Source of the DNA: UKL13-2 sp038236905
GTDB taxonomy: Bacteria > Pseudomonadota > Gammaproteobacteria > Burkholderiales > Usitatibacteraceae
Direction of reading: 5' to 3'
NCBI GenBank assembly: GCA_038236905.1
Contig: JBBRZG010000002.1
Span: 1 to 64,000, forward strand
DNA length: 64,000 nucleotides
Part shown: positions 49,215 through 58,239 of the stretch, piece by piece
Layout of the letters: each line of letters opens with the position of its first letter
Numbering within the stretch: the stretch's first letter is position 1
The notes under the pieces: generated by a model
Seen by the model: the letters and a program-made list of their open reading frames with translations, nothing else
The model's database searches: none
What the model was told of the DNA's origin: nothing
Position numbers and translations under genes: made by a program

Positions 49215-50798
49215 TTAATCTTCTGTCGGATTGATGGTTGGCGGTGTTTTGACCGCCAAGTCCAATAGCATAGTGCAGAGATTCTGAATGGAAATAAGCA
49301 ATTGAGTCTCCTCAGTTAGCGACTGGCAGTTGCCCCAAATAAAAAAATCTGTCGCGCCGTCGGGTTCGCCGAGCGCAGCGTAGACCTGGGGCATGATCGG
49401 GACGTGATCACCGTACCAGCAAAGCCAGCTTGGCGTCGATATCGTTTCTAGATGCGAGCGTAGGTTGCCGATCATGGTGTTTGCGTTCCGTAAGTGACGT
49501 ACATATACGGCAAGGTCTTCGCAGCGGGCGGGCAGTGGCGTCGAAAAAAGCATTGCGGATTCTTGCGGCGTCACGTTTTCCCAATGCAGCGGGCCGTGAT
49601 TTTCCATGGTGATCACAAAAATAAACGTCGGTTCGGTTGAATTATTTAAAACAGATTTAACTTTTTCAGCAACCGCAATATCGCCAACGTAAGGTCCAGA
49701 TTTGTCAGTGGCGCTGAAACCGCGGATGTCAATGAACTCATCGAATCCCAGCGCGGGAAAAACGCGATCGCGCGTATAAAAACTGGCGGGGTAGGGGTGG
49801 ATGCAGATAGTGCGATAGCCACGCTTTTTCAGGAATGTGGCCAATGTGGGTACACCCTGCATTGCCATTTTTCGATACGGGTTGAAGCGATGCACACCAA
49901 GCTTGTCGGCGGCTAAACCAGATAAAAACGCGAACTCGGTTCGCACGGTATTGGCGCCCCAGGCGGCGACTTCGACGCGGCCACTGATCGTTGCTGCGGC
50001 AGTGGTTTTGTCCCATTCGCGCATCACGGCTGGATCGAGGCCCGCAAATATGCGACGCACATCGAAAAACGATTCGCTTTGCACCACGATCATGTGCGGC
50101 CGATCTTGGCTTTTGTTCAATGCTAAATGATTAAAGGGGGAGTCCAGCGCGGCGACATTGATCGGCTTCCGCTCTTCGGCGCGATAGCGCATGAGAAATG
50201 CCAACAATCCGTGGCGCTTGAGGTCTTCATTGGGCTCAAACGAAAGGCCGAGCGCATCGGTGTTGGCCAGCCAGACCACCATCAACGCCGCCCCTAACAG
50301 TGCAGCGCATAAAATCAAAAGCAATGTCGTTGGGACATGCGGCGAGAGCGTTACGGCATTAATTGTTGTAATCGAAGGCTCGAACCTAAGCCCGAAATAG
50401 ATGGCGGCAATAAACGCGATTAGCGCCGCCACCGCCCGCCAGATTCCCATAAACGGCAAATACAGGCGCGGGTGCTTTAGCGCGTCGAGAAAGTATTCAA
50501 AATCCTGATAAATAAACGGCTCGCGGAGAGAATACGTCTTCGCGTTGCTCACCAGCACCAGTAACAGCACGCCGGTTAATACCATCGCGCTAACAAAATA
50601 AGGTCGCTGAAAAATCGCCAGTTCCACCGCAAAGAATGCGATGAATACGCCGCTGTGAACCGCCCAGGCCCGCCACGAGCGCCCGAGTAGCGGGGGGCGC
50701 GGATTCAAAAACTGCTCGATGGCGATAGAGGCAACCAGCCCAATGAACAGTGGAACGATTATCTGAAGAATCAAAACAGATTTATCCACCAAAGCCAA
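49215..50798 (-). CDS. LTA synthase-type sulfatase-fold phosphoglycerol transferase
   Basis: The 527-residue protein has five predicted N-terminal transmembrane helices (within about 1-190). A periplasmic sulfatase/alkaline-phosphatase fold domain follows with HMIVVQSESFFDVR (catalytic-site region), NTVRTEFAFLSGL, YRTICIHPYPASFY and a metal-binding YGDHVPIMP. Enzymes of this class move phosphoglycerol or phosphoethanolamine onto polymers. It is the last gene of an operon with a KpsS-like protein, so it may decorate capsule or another glycan. Its start overlaps the SDR gene by 17 bases. Confidence 0.9.
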   Translation of the reverse strand: MALVDKSVLILQIIVPLFIGLVASIAIEQFLNPRPPLLGRSWRAWAVHSGVFIAFFAVELAIFQRPYFVSAMVLTGVLLLVLVSNAKTYSLREPFIYQDFEYFLDALKHPRLYLPFMGIWRAVAALIAFIAAIYFGLRFEPSITTINAVTLSPHVPTTLLLILCAALLGAALMVVWLANTDALGLSFEPNEDLKRHGLLAFLMRYRAEERKPINVAALDSPFNHLALNKSQDRPHMIVVQSESFFDVRRIFAGLDPAVMREWDKTTAAATISGRVEVAAWGANTVRTEFAFLSGLAADKLGVHRFNPYRKMAMQGVPTLATFLKKRGYRTICIHPYPASFYTRDRVFPALGFDEFIDIRGFSATDKSGPYVGDIAVAEKVKSVLNNSTEPTFIFVITMENHGPLHWENVTPQESAMLFSTPLPARCEDLAVYVRHLRNANTMIGNLRSHLETISTPSWLCWYGDHVPIMPQVYAALGEPDGATDFFIWGNCQSLTEETQLLISIQNLCTMLLDLAVKTPPTINPTED

Positions 50799-51549
50799 AA
50801 ATCTTAACGAGTCGCTGCGCCACGGCGGCGGGTGCGACTGACAAATACCAGCAGCCTAAATTGAGTGGAAATGGGAAACTGATGCGGGCCTCGTTGCGCG
50901 CCAAGCCGCGCTTGATTACTTGCGCGGCTTTTTCTGCGGTCCATAGTAACGGTTTCGAGCCTGGCATCTCATCGCACATTTGTGATTCCACGAAGCCCGG
51001 CATCACGACATTGACCGCTACGCCATCCGCTGCAACGCCGCCGCGCAGTGCCTCGCCATACGCCTTAATGGCAGCTTTACTTGCGCAATAGCTTGGGGTC
51101 ACGGGTAGCCCAAAATAGCCCGCGAGTGAGCTAAATAGGGCAATCTGGCCGCGCTTTCGCTGACGCATCCCGGGTAAAACAGCATCGGCCACGGCGATAA
51201 CCGCCTTGATATTGATGTCGAGCAGCGCATCGATTTCACGCCAAACCTCGCCGGTGTTATTCGCGCCGGTATTGATATTGATCCCGGCGCAGGGAATGAC
51301 CAAATCCAGCGGCGTTTGTGCATTCGTCAAATGCACCCAAAGAACCAGCGCATCTATGTCTCGCACATCAATTACCGCCGTTTCAACGGTGGCACCAAGC
51401 TGCTCGCACCGGACCGCGATTGCCGCTAACTTTGATGCATCTCGACCCTGCAAAAATAAGGTGGTCCCGCTTGCCGCATAGGCCAATGCCAGCGCGCCGC
51501 CGATGCCGCCGGTGGCTCCGGTAATTAAGATCGATTGAGGTGATTTCAT
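50782..51549 (-). CDS. Short-chain dehydrogenase/reductase
   Basis: A 255-residue classical SDR with the Rossmann motif TGATGGIGGALALAYA (about residues 9-24), the structural CAGININTG (NNAG equivalent), catalytic Ser in ALFSSLAG and the YCASKAAIKAYGEALR Tyr-Lys pair. The ATG overlaps the KpsS stop (ATGA) and its end overlaps the next gene, so it belongs to the polysaccharide operon. Substrate unknown; reduction of a lipid-linked or sugar intermediate is possible. Confidence 0.93.
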   Translation of the reverse strand: MKSPQSILITGATGGIGGALALAYAASGTTLFLQGRDASKLAAIAVRCEQLGATVETAVIDVRDIDALVLWVHLTNAQTPLDLVIPCAGININTGANNTGEVWREIDALLDINIKAVIAVADAVLPGMRQRKRGQIALFSSLAGYFGLPVTPSYCASKAAIKAYGEALRGGVAADGVAVNVVMPGFVESQMCDEMPGSKPLLWTAEKAAQVIKRGLARNEARISFPFPLNLGCWYLSVAPAAVAQRLVKIFGFGG

Positions 51550-52790
51550 AGCAACCTCTCCAGAGGCGAGCGCTCAGCCTCTAGAACACATGCGCTGTTG
51601 ATGACGGCCAAAGCGATGCCGGGGGAAGAGTAAAACCCGCCGTTGATTTGAGTCGTGTGAATTAACGTGTTTCTAAATTGCTTAAAAAATACTGAATCGG
51701 GTCGCGTGCCGCCGCGCCAGAACTGGTCGAGCGTTCCGGCAAAGGTCAAATCTGCAAGGTTGTAGAGCGGATTACTCAGCGCTATGGTGGGGCAACCATG
51801 ACCAAGCGAGGACAAGCCCACCGTGCTGTTTACCGTGACCAAGCCGCGCGCCTTAAGCAACATGGCATCCAGATCGCCGCTTTCCAGATAATCAATCCTG
51901 CCCTCACAGTCGAATTCGCTTTCAAGTTTTTTGATTAGTCGAGGATAGTCCACAAAGCCGGTGTCGAGCGGGTGATTTTTGATGACCAGCCGCGTATCGA
52001 GGGGCGCATGCTGGGCGAAAGATGCCACGGTCAGACCAATAACTTCTTGCATATCGTCGAACGGCGAATGATCGCGAATTTGGGTGTCGCTGTCCAGCTG
52101 CAATGGCAACAGATAGAACGGGGTGGTGCCGGTCATCAAGCGCGCGATCGTGTCCCTATCCCGCCGCTCGTAAAACGGCATTTTCGCAAACCGCTGGCCC
52201 CAGCCCGCGTATTCGAGACCCGAGATGACGGGCCGATGAGTGCGGTAGTGCGAAAACAAGAGCAGGTTCGCGATGTTTGATAGGTGATATGCCATGTCGT
52301 GCAGCGCTCGTGTGCGTAGCGAGGCCGAAAACGGTTCGCCGTTGCCAGAGTCGGGGAGCGATGGGGCGACACTTTTAATCCACGCTGCGTCGCGCGGAAA
52401 TAGTGAATGAGCATTCACGCCATCGCGCTCTAAGGTTACCCAGTAAGGCCGGAAATAACCCTCTTCAAACACATGAATGCGGATACCACGTTGCTTCGCA
52501 ATTTCAATAGCGGGTAGGTGAATCGGACGGCGATCACCAAACAATAAAATATCGGTTGCACCGCTCGTGCGAATCTTTTCATTCAAGAATGCAGGCAGCA
52601 CTTCAATTCGTTCGCGAAACGCCCATGCTTTGCGTCGGCCCCAATAGATAGTGTCACCGGCATTGAAATTGATGCGGAAAATGCGGTGCCCGTCGGCGGC
52701 GAGTCGATCACTCAGCTTTGCAAAAAATGGTGTGTTGACACCCTGTAAAAACAAAAAAGTGCGGCGCCCGGGCAGCAGATGCTGCGTCAC
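51546..52790 (-). CDS. kpsS: KpsS-like capsular polysaccharide export/Kdo-transferase protein
   Basis: A 414-residue protein (GTG start, overlapping the upstream stop as TAGTG) of the Capsule_synth family. Diagnostic segments are FLFLQGVNTPFFAKLSDRLA, VFEEGYFRPYWVTLERDGVN, LVIKNHPLDTGF and LVTVNSTVGLSSLGHGCPTI. KpsS proteins add the beta-Kdo linker on a lipid primer for group 2 capsules. No KpsC homologue is in the window, although the protein encoded at 54446 may play a related role. The capsule role is inferred from family and neighbours. Confidence 0.88.
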   Translation of the reverse strand: MTQHLLPGRRTFLFLQGVNTPFFAKLSDRLAADGHRIFRINFNAGDTIYWGRRKAWAFRERIEVLPAFLNEKIRTSGATDILLFGDRRPIHLPAIEIAKQRGIRIHVFEEGYFRPYWVTLERDGVNAHSLFPRDAAWIKSVAPSLPDSGNGEPFSASLRTRALHDMAYHLSNIANLLLFSHYRTHRPVISGLEYAGWGQRFAKMPFYERRDRDTIARLMTGTTPFYLLPLQLDSDTQIRDHSPFDDMQEVIGLTVASFAQHAPLDTRLVIKNHPLDTGFVDYPRLIKKLESEFDCEGRIDYLESGDLDAMLLKARGLVTVNSTVGLSSLGHGCPTIALSNPLYNLADLTFAGTLDQFWRGGTRPDSVFFKQFRNTLIHTTQINGGFYSSPGIALAVINSACVLEAERSPLERLL

Positions 52791-53998
52791 TATTGTTTGC
52801 CCTGCTCAAGGCGCAATAAAAAATGATCTACCGCTTGAAAATGCTGTTCCCAAGTAGTCGGCGTGAATGTGTTGATCCGTTGCAATTGCGCTGCGCGCGC
52901 TGTACTTTGCGGATTGGTGTAGTCGGCAATAACATCTTGCCAGCGTTTGCCGTCAAGCGGCTCGATATAGTCTGGCACCTCACCGGCAATCTCCCGAAAC
53001 ACCGCCAGATCGCTCGCGATCACGGGAACGCCGATAGACAGCGCCTCGGTGACGGGCATGCCGTAACCCTCTGCAAACGACGGAAACAGAAGGGCCTGGG
53101 CGTGATGCAAGTAAGTGACGAGCTGCTGGTCGCTGCACGATGGAAGCCCAATCACTGATTGCTTTAATTGCGTGGTGCGCTCGAGCAAATCCACCACGTT
53201 TTCGCATTCCCAGCCGCGCTGACCAATGACGACCAGCTTGGGCGCAGATTTGCCCATCGTCTCGACCAGGCGCCGCCAAATTTGCAACAGCATCCAATGA
53301 TTCTTACGCGGCTCAATCGTGCCAAGAATGACGAAATAAGGTGCCGTGATGGGGCGGTCATCAAGCGCGTGCTTGGGAATTCCGCCAGCCAGCAACGCCA
53401 CCAGGCAAGGTGGCAGCGGCATGCGGTGACGGCGCCCAAAATCTTCCAGGACGTTCAACGTTTGTTGAGAATTAGCGATGATGCCGGCACTGATCTTGAT
53501 CGCACAGCGCATGCGGGTGACATGCCGCTCGCGTTCGCCCGGACGACAATATTCTGGATGCGTGACGGGAATCAAATCATGGATCACCACGATCGGCCGT
53601 GCTCCCCGCTGGCGCAGCAACCATGCGTAATTTTTATCCTCCAGCCCCATGTGTCCGGTGTTAAAAAAATAGCTGCCGCGTATATCCGCATCGCGCATCA
53701 CCCAGCGCCACAAAAATGCTTTCACGATCGCGCTCAGCCCGAGCGCGGTAAACGGCAACGCTCGGTCGGAAAGTGCGGCAAACAATCTGGCGGAGTCTTG
53801 CGCCGACAGCGTTGCATTAAACGGGCCGAGACTGAGAACCGCCCTTGATCTCGGCGCGTAATGCGCAATGTATTCCAAGCTAACGCGGTCAATCCCGGTG
53901 GGAAGTTTCCCCTTCAGGCGGCGATAGACGAGCCGGGTAATGTCGATGAGAATTTTTGACAAAGCGGATTTTTTTGGAATTTTATGGAGGTCTATCAT
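52790..53998 (-). CDS. GT4 glycosyltransferase
   Basis: A 402-residue GT-B glycosyltransferase. It opens ILIDITRLVYRRLKGKLPTG, a start seen in many capsule-cluster GT4 enzymes. The donor domain has VILGTIEPRKNHW, LVVIGQRGWE and the EX7E pair in FAEGYGMPVTEAL. It is the first gene of the leftward polysaccharide operon, with the next gene overlapping by one base. Sugar specificity unknown. Confidence 0.93.
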   Translation of the reverse strand: MIDLHKIPKKSALSKILIDITRLVYRRLKGKLPTGIDRVSLEYIAHYAPRSRAVLSLGPFNATLSAQDSARLFAALSDRALPFTALGLSAIVKAFLWRWVMRDADIRGSYFFNTGHMGLEDKNYAWLLRQRGARPIVVIHDLIPVTHPEYCRPGERERHVTRMRCAIKISAGIIANSQQTLNVLEDFGRRHRMPLPPCLVALLAGGIPKHALDDRPITAPYFVILGTIEPRKNHWMLLQIWRRLVETMGKSAPKLVVIGQRGWECENVVDLLERTTQLKQSVIGLPSCSDQQLVTYLHHAQALLFPSFAEGYGMPVTEALSIGVPVIASDLAVFREIAGEVPDYIEPLDGKRWQDVIADYTNPQSTARAAQLQRINTFTPTTWEQHFQAVDHFLLRLEQGKQ

Positions 53999-54445
53999 CG
54001 CTCGCTGGCGAACCGCGCTCGATGTTTACTTTTCTTCCAGCGCTTGACTTTAAGGAAGCAAAAACGGTTAAAACAAAGACATCCTTGGATTATCGCCCAA
54101 AATATCTGCGTGATCGCGTTGCGCTATCGTTCAGGCGCTTTGGAGACATGATCAAATTCGGCGAGACGTTGAACGCGTCAGGCGAGCATTATGTCGCAGT
54201 GATTTTCGCGCGCCCAGCGAACACACCGCGTATGAAAAAGTCGGCCACCGCGCATGGCAACTTTGGCGAGGACATATATAGAGACAAGCGAAGCGGCCCA
54301 CACTATTTTGGAAAGGAAAGGAAAGGAAAGGAAAGGAACAGAATTCTGCGATCAAGGGCAGGTTGAAGTACGTGAATATGACATAGACTTTAATTTATGC
54401 AATTCACAATGAAAACTAAATGAACAATGCGAACATGAGGCCCAT
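53999..54445. other. Divergent intergenic region with microsatellite
   Basis: These 447 bases lie between two polysaccharide transcription units and should contain both promoters. A five-copy GGAAA tandem repeat (54310-54339, listed separately) is its main feature. A 136-codon plus-strand frame (53956-54366) crosses it but has no ribosome site or recognisable motif. Confidence 0.5.
54310..54339 (+). repeat. Pentanucleotide microsatellite (GGAAA)5
   Basis: Five perfect GGAAA units at 54310-54334 are followed by one variant unit GGAAC. The tract lies about 105 bases upstream of the ATG of the glycosyltransferase/methyltransferase fusion gene. Purine-rich short repeats at such positions can change length by slippage and alter promoter spacing or mRNA structure. 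Confidence 0.9.
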
Positions 54446-56329
54446 ATGAGTATGGTCAAACGAATTTTAATTTATCTTGAACCTTGCATATTCCGCGACG
54501 ATCCCTTGTTTTTATCCGGTCACTATCAGTGTTTTGTTGATCCGATCCTTCGAGCAATGTCCAAAGATTCGAGTTTAAGTTTTACAGGCTTCGCGGGCAA
54601 TATTTTTCTCGCATTGGAAGGGCTTAAGTCGGCAAGAGCACTAAAGCGTACGCCACATGAGGTAAAGGTCTACGCCCTGTACAACAATGAAATTCTTGCA
54701 GATCGCGATTACTGTATCGAATCGTATGCTCGGGACATTTTTGATTCGAGCGACTCGCCGATAGACAACGGCGCGCTCGTTCGCCGTATTACCGAGATCT
54801 TAGCTGACGCCAAACCAGACTTCATCATTAGTACATCTCAAAACAAGTATCTCAAGCGGCTGGCCAGTGAAATTGGCGTTCCAGTTCTGAGTGTTGAGTT
54901 TGGTCCATTGCCTCGTTTGGCCTATCCCTTAAGCCGATTCTTATCAGTGCAGGGACATTTGTCAGACGGCCCACTCTCAACGCCACTGCGGCTCAAAACT
55001 GCGTTGGATGAGATAGAGGAATCGAACGGCGATATTGACGATTTTGAGGCAAACTATTTTCGAGCCATATCGCTTCATTCTCAATTTTCGGTAGTTCGTG
55101 ACTATATGGCTGAGATGTCATCTGGCGGAACAGTATCGATGCTCAGTTTGCAGGCCGAGCAGTGGGTGACATGGGAAGGAGCGCTGGGGAAAAGGCGGTC
55201 TCTCGCGAGCATCATTCACGAGGCGCTTGCTAACCTTAAGACCGATAAGCTCATCGTCACATTTCACGCTGATTTAAAAGCTAGGTTAAACCCATCTTCC
55301 CTTCGAGAGATATGGCTTTCAGACAAGCGGTTGGAGTGGCTCCCAACGGATATTTCAGTAGGGTTTAGCGAGCTCTTTCTTCCTTTTGTTGACGAGCTTA
55401 TTACCGTTTCGTCAAACTTGGCGATGGCAGGATACCTGCTCGGCAAACCTCTGAAGGCTATCGGCACATCGTTTGCTGGCACATTGGAAAGCCTCTCTGC
55501 GGAATGTGATAAAAATCAATCTGTTGTGGCGAGGGGCAGGTTGTTCAAGTACGTGACCGATCATATGAGCATCGACGACAACGAGTTCCACGATGTAGAT
55601 CGGCTGTCCGACCGAATCAGTAAACTTGTGGCGGGCCATAGATGCGAGCTTAGGCAATCTATTGCGACGCATCAGATTAACAATGAGTCTGAAAGAACTA
55701 TAGATTTAGCGGAAAATAAATCTATCGATTCCACCAGCGTTGATCTAAAGTCGATTCAAGACGCAATCCGTACCTGCCTTGATGGAACTCCTCACGAGCT
55801 TCTACCTTTGCGATTTGGACGGCATTTTTTGAGCTATTGCCTCCCAAACGGGGCAGTTGGGGCTGAGTTTGGAGTAGCCAAAGGATTCTTCTCGGAATCG
55901 TTATTGAGATCGGGAAAGTTCGATCTCTTATACTCAGTGGATAAGTGGAGTGATCACCACGACGATGCTGAGGCTGAACTTGTTCGCGGAAGACTTTTTG
56001 AATTTGGGGAGCAATCCCAAATCTTGAAAATGTCATTTAGTGATGCGCTGAAAGTTATTCCAGATCGTTCGTTAGATTTTGTATACGTCGATGGTTATGC
56101 ACACACTGGACAAGATCCAGACATCATTAGTTTTTGTCTTGGGAAGGTCAAAGTAGGCGGCGTGGTCGCCGCACATGACTATGACCGGTTTAGTTGGCCC
56201 ATCAATCATCGCAAGCTTACGGAGTTATTTTCATCGAGGAGATTTTCAGACGTAACCATCTACCCAGGGGTCTTAACGGGCAATGACGAAGACATTTTTG
56301 CAAGCATAGCGGCAAGATACTTGGGATAA
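54446..56329 (+). CDS. Glycosyltransferase-like/SAM methyltransferase fusion
   Basis: The 627-residue protein has two parts. The N-terminal 400 residues (IYLEPCIFRDDPLFLSGH, PDFIISTSQNKYLKRLASE, LIVTFHADLKARLNPSS, FVDELITVSSNLAMAGYLLG) resemble capsule-type GT-B or KpsC-like glycosyltransferases. The C-terminal 180 residues form a class I methyltransferase of the Methyltransf_24 type, with GAVGAEFGVAKGFFSESLL and LDFVYVDGYAHTGQ. GAGG precedes ATG 54446. It may add and cap a sugar on a growing surface glycan. It is the first gene rightward of the divergent region. Confidence 0.78.
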   Translation: MSMVKRILIYLEPCIFRDDPLFLSGHYQCFVDPILRAMSKDSSLSFTGFAGNIFLALEGLKSARALKRTPHEVKVYALYNNEILADRDYCIESYARDIFDSSDSPIDNGALVRRITEILADAKPDFIISTSQNKYLKRLASEIGVPVLSVEFGPLPRLAYPLSRFLSVQGHLSDGPLSTPLRLKTALDEIEESNGDIDDFEANYFRAISLHSQFSVVRDYMAEMSSGGTVSMLSLQAEQWVTWEGALGKRRSLASIIHEALANLKTDKLIVTFHADLKARLNPSSLREIWLSDKRLEWLPTDISVGFSELFLPFVDELITVSSNLAMAGYLLGKPLKAIGTSFAGTLESLSAECDKNQSVVARGRLFKYVTDHMSIDDNEFHDVDRLSDRISKLVAGHRCELRQSIATHQINNESERTIDLAENKSIDSTSVDLKSIQDAIRTCLDGTPHELLPLRFGRHFLSYCLPNGAVGAEFGVAKGFFSESLLRSGKFDLLYSVDKWSDHHDDAEAELVRGRLFEFGEQSQILKMSFSDALKVIPDRSLDFVYVDGYAHTGQDPDIISFCLGKVKVGGVVAAHDYDRFSWPINHRKLTELFSSRRFSDVTIYPGVLTGNDEDIFASIAARYLG

Positions 56330-57027
56330 ATATTCGCTTCCCCTATACTACAAAAGAACAAAAATGAATGAGCGCGCGAATACGTTTGTCGCGGGCGAAG
56401 TTTTGGGCTAATTGATACTCCCAATTCCCGTCGCTGCCTTTGAGCTAAAAATAGGTCATGCTTTCTAAATCCTAGTTGTGGCGGTTCTCCGTTTCCACTT
56501 GGATTGCTCCATTGTGCGTTCGCAGGCGGACGGCCGATAGAACGGCAGAATATCTACGCGGTGTCGCCCTTGCTCTTTATGGCATAACAGGTCGCAATAT
56601 GGACAACACAGTGGACGAAACTGGATATACGCCAAACCCCGTTTATAGGCCTGGCTCCCGTGCGGATGCAACGACAGGCTAACCCGGTATTTTCACTGTT
56701 TCTGGCTGCGTGATTGTAGTTTGCAGAGAAAGCACTTCGTACAGCTAGCGCCCGAAATATCGGTATGAGCGGCTTGGCACTGTTAATGCATTACTCGGGC
56801 ATCAGCCGGCGTTGAATCAGCTGCGACGATCACGGACGCGCAGATAATGTGCGGCCTAGCGTTTATACAACGTAAACGAAAAGGCGCAAAAGAGCGGGCA
56901 CCCGTGGATTGAACGAATTTCACGTAAAATTTCTGACGCTTGTGATAAAACCTTCGTCCTGTAATTGGCTGCTTAACAATTTGCATTGGTCTCTCCCTTA
57001 ATGATTTCTCCTGAAAATGGCTTACCA
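56330..57027. other. Intergenic region upstream of the export lipoprotein gene
   Basis: About 700 bases with no supported gene. A plus-strand frame at 56476-56682 and a minus-strand frame at 56783-56986 (the latter with a GGGAG-like site) were considered. Both have unusual composition and no recognisable motif. The region probably holds the promoter of the Wza-type gene. Confidence 0.4.
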
Positions 57028-58188
57028 ATGACTCAATTTGCTCGCTTTCGAGCGTTCGCTAGTGCCCCTGCCTTCGCCTTGGTAGGCATTTTTTTGGGTG
57101 GTTGTGCGCACCTTCCAAGCAGCGGCCCGACTGCCTCAGAAGTCAATAGCAGCGCGGCTTCTGGCGCGATTCAGGTGGTGGATGTTGATGCGTCTGTGGT
57201 GCAGCAATTGGTGAAGCATCGTAAACAAAAGCTGTTTTCTGAAAGCCTTCTGCCGGCGGTTCAAAGCGGCTATCGCGTGGGCGCAGGTGACGTCATCGAG
57301 GTCTCAATTTGGGAGGCCCCACCCGCAACGCTGTTTAGCACCAGTGCGGTAGATCCACGCGCGCAGTCTGCCACGCGGGCAGTGACCCTCACTGACCTGC
57401 TGGTGGATGGCGAAGGCACTATCCGCATTCCATTTGCAGGCCGCGTGCAGGCATCCGGTCAGACGCTGGGCGCGATCGAGGCCGATATCGTCAAGCGACT
57501 GACCGGTAAAGCCAATCAGCCGGAGGTATTGGTGCGTCTGGTAAAGAACGCCTCGCTGAACGCCACTGTGGTCGGCGAAGTCAATACCAGCCTGCGTTTC
57601 CCGCTGTCGCCCAGCGGCGAAAAATTATTGGATGCGATTGCGGCGGCTGGTGGCGTCCGTCAATCAGTCAACAAGATCACGATCCAACTGACCCGCGGAA
57701 AAGATGTCTTCGCGATGCCGCTCGACACGATCATTCGCGACCCGCGCCAGAATGTATCGCTGATTCGCGGCGATGTCATCACTGCGCTATACCAAACCAA
57801 CAGTTTTAACGCGTTGGGGGCGACCGGAAAAAACGAAGAAATTCCGTTCGAAGCGCAAGGAATTTCGCTCGCACAGGCGCTGGCCAGAAGCGGCGGATTA
57901 CAGGATTCACGTTCAGACGCGCGCGGCGTTTTCATATTTCGCTTTGAGCCCAGAGCCGCGCTCAAATGGGCGGCAGAACCCGCAACGACAGCGGATGACC
58001 GGGTTCCGGTCGTGTACCGTATCGATTTAAAAAATCCAAACAGCTTTTTCGTGATGCAGGGCTTTGCGATCAACGACAAAGATTTGCTTTATGTCTCGAA
58101 CGCGCCGGCTGCTGAGCTGCAGAAGTTCCTGAACGTCGTATTCTCGATTGCGTATCCGTTGTTGAATGTGGTGCAGATTACTAAATAA
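57028..58188 (+). CDS. Wza-type polysaccharide export lipoprotein
   Basis: From ATG 57028 the protein has 386 residues with a lipobox FLGGC (in-frame starts at 57001 and 56986 are also possible). It has a polysaccharide biosynthesis/export domain (GYRVGAGDVIEVSIWEAP, GEGTIRIPFAGRVQASG). SLBB-like repeats follow, with ASLNATVVGEV and PLSPSGEKLLDAIAAAGGV. This is the outer-membrane channel family of capsule and exopolysaccharide export. A matching Wzc-type co-polymerase is not in the window. Confidence 0.93.
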   Translation: MTQFARFRAFASAPAFALVGIFLGGCAHLPSSGPTASEVNSSAASGAIQVVDVDASVVQQLVKHRKQKLFSESLLPAVQSGYRVGAGDVIEVSIWEAPPATLFSTSAVDPRAQSATRAVTLTDLLVDGEGTIRIPFAGRVQASGQTLGAIEADIVKRLTGKANQPEVLVRLVKNASLNATVVGEVNTSLRFPLSPSGEKLLDAIAAAGGVRQSVNKITIQLTRGKDVFAMPLDTIIRDPRQNVSLIRGDVITALYQTNSFNALGATGKNEEIPFEAQGISLAQALARSGGLQDSRSDARGVFIFRFEPRAALKWAAEPATTADDRVPVVYRIDLKNPNSFFVMQGFAINDKDLLYVSNAPAAELQKFLNVVFSIAYPLLNVVQITK

Positions 58189-58239
58189 GGCTACAAAGCA
58201 GGCTAGCGAGCTTTAAAACGACGTCGTGAAACTCATTCA

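Noticed and set aside
54310..54339. Start of a CRISPR array
   Set aside because: Units are five bases long and contiguous with no spacers; this is a microsatellite.
56783..56986. Small minus-strand gene divergent from the Wza-type gene
   Set aside because: A GGGAG-like site is present, but the protein sequence is basic, unstructured and unlike any known family; too weak to call.
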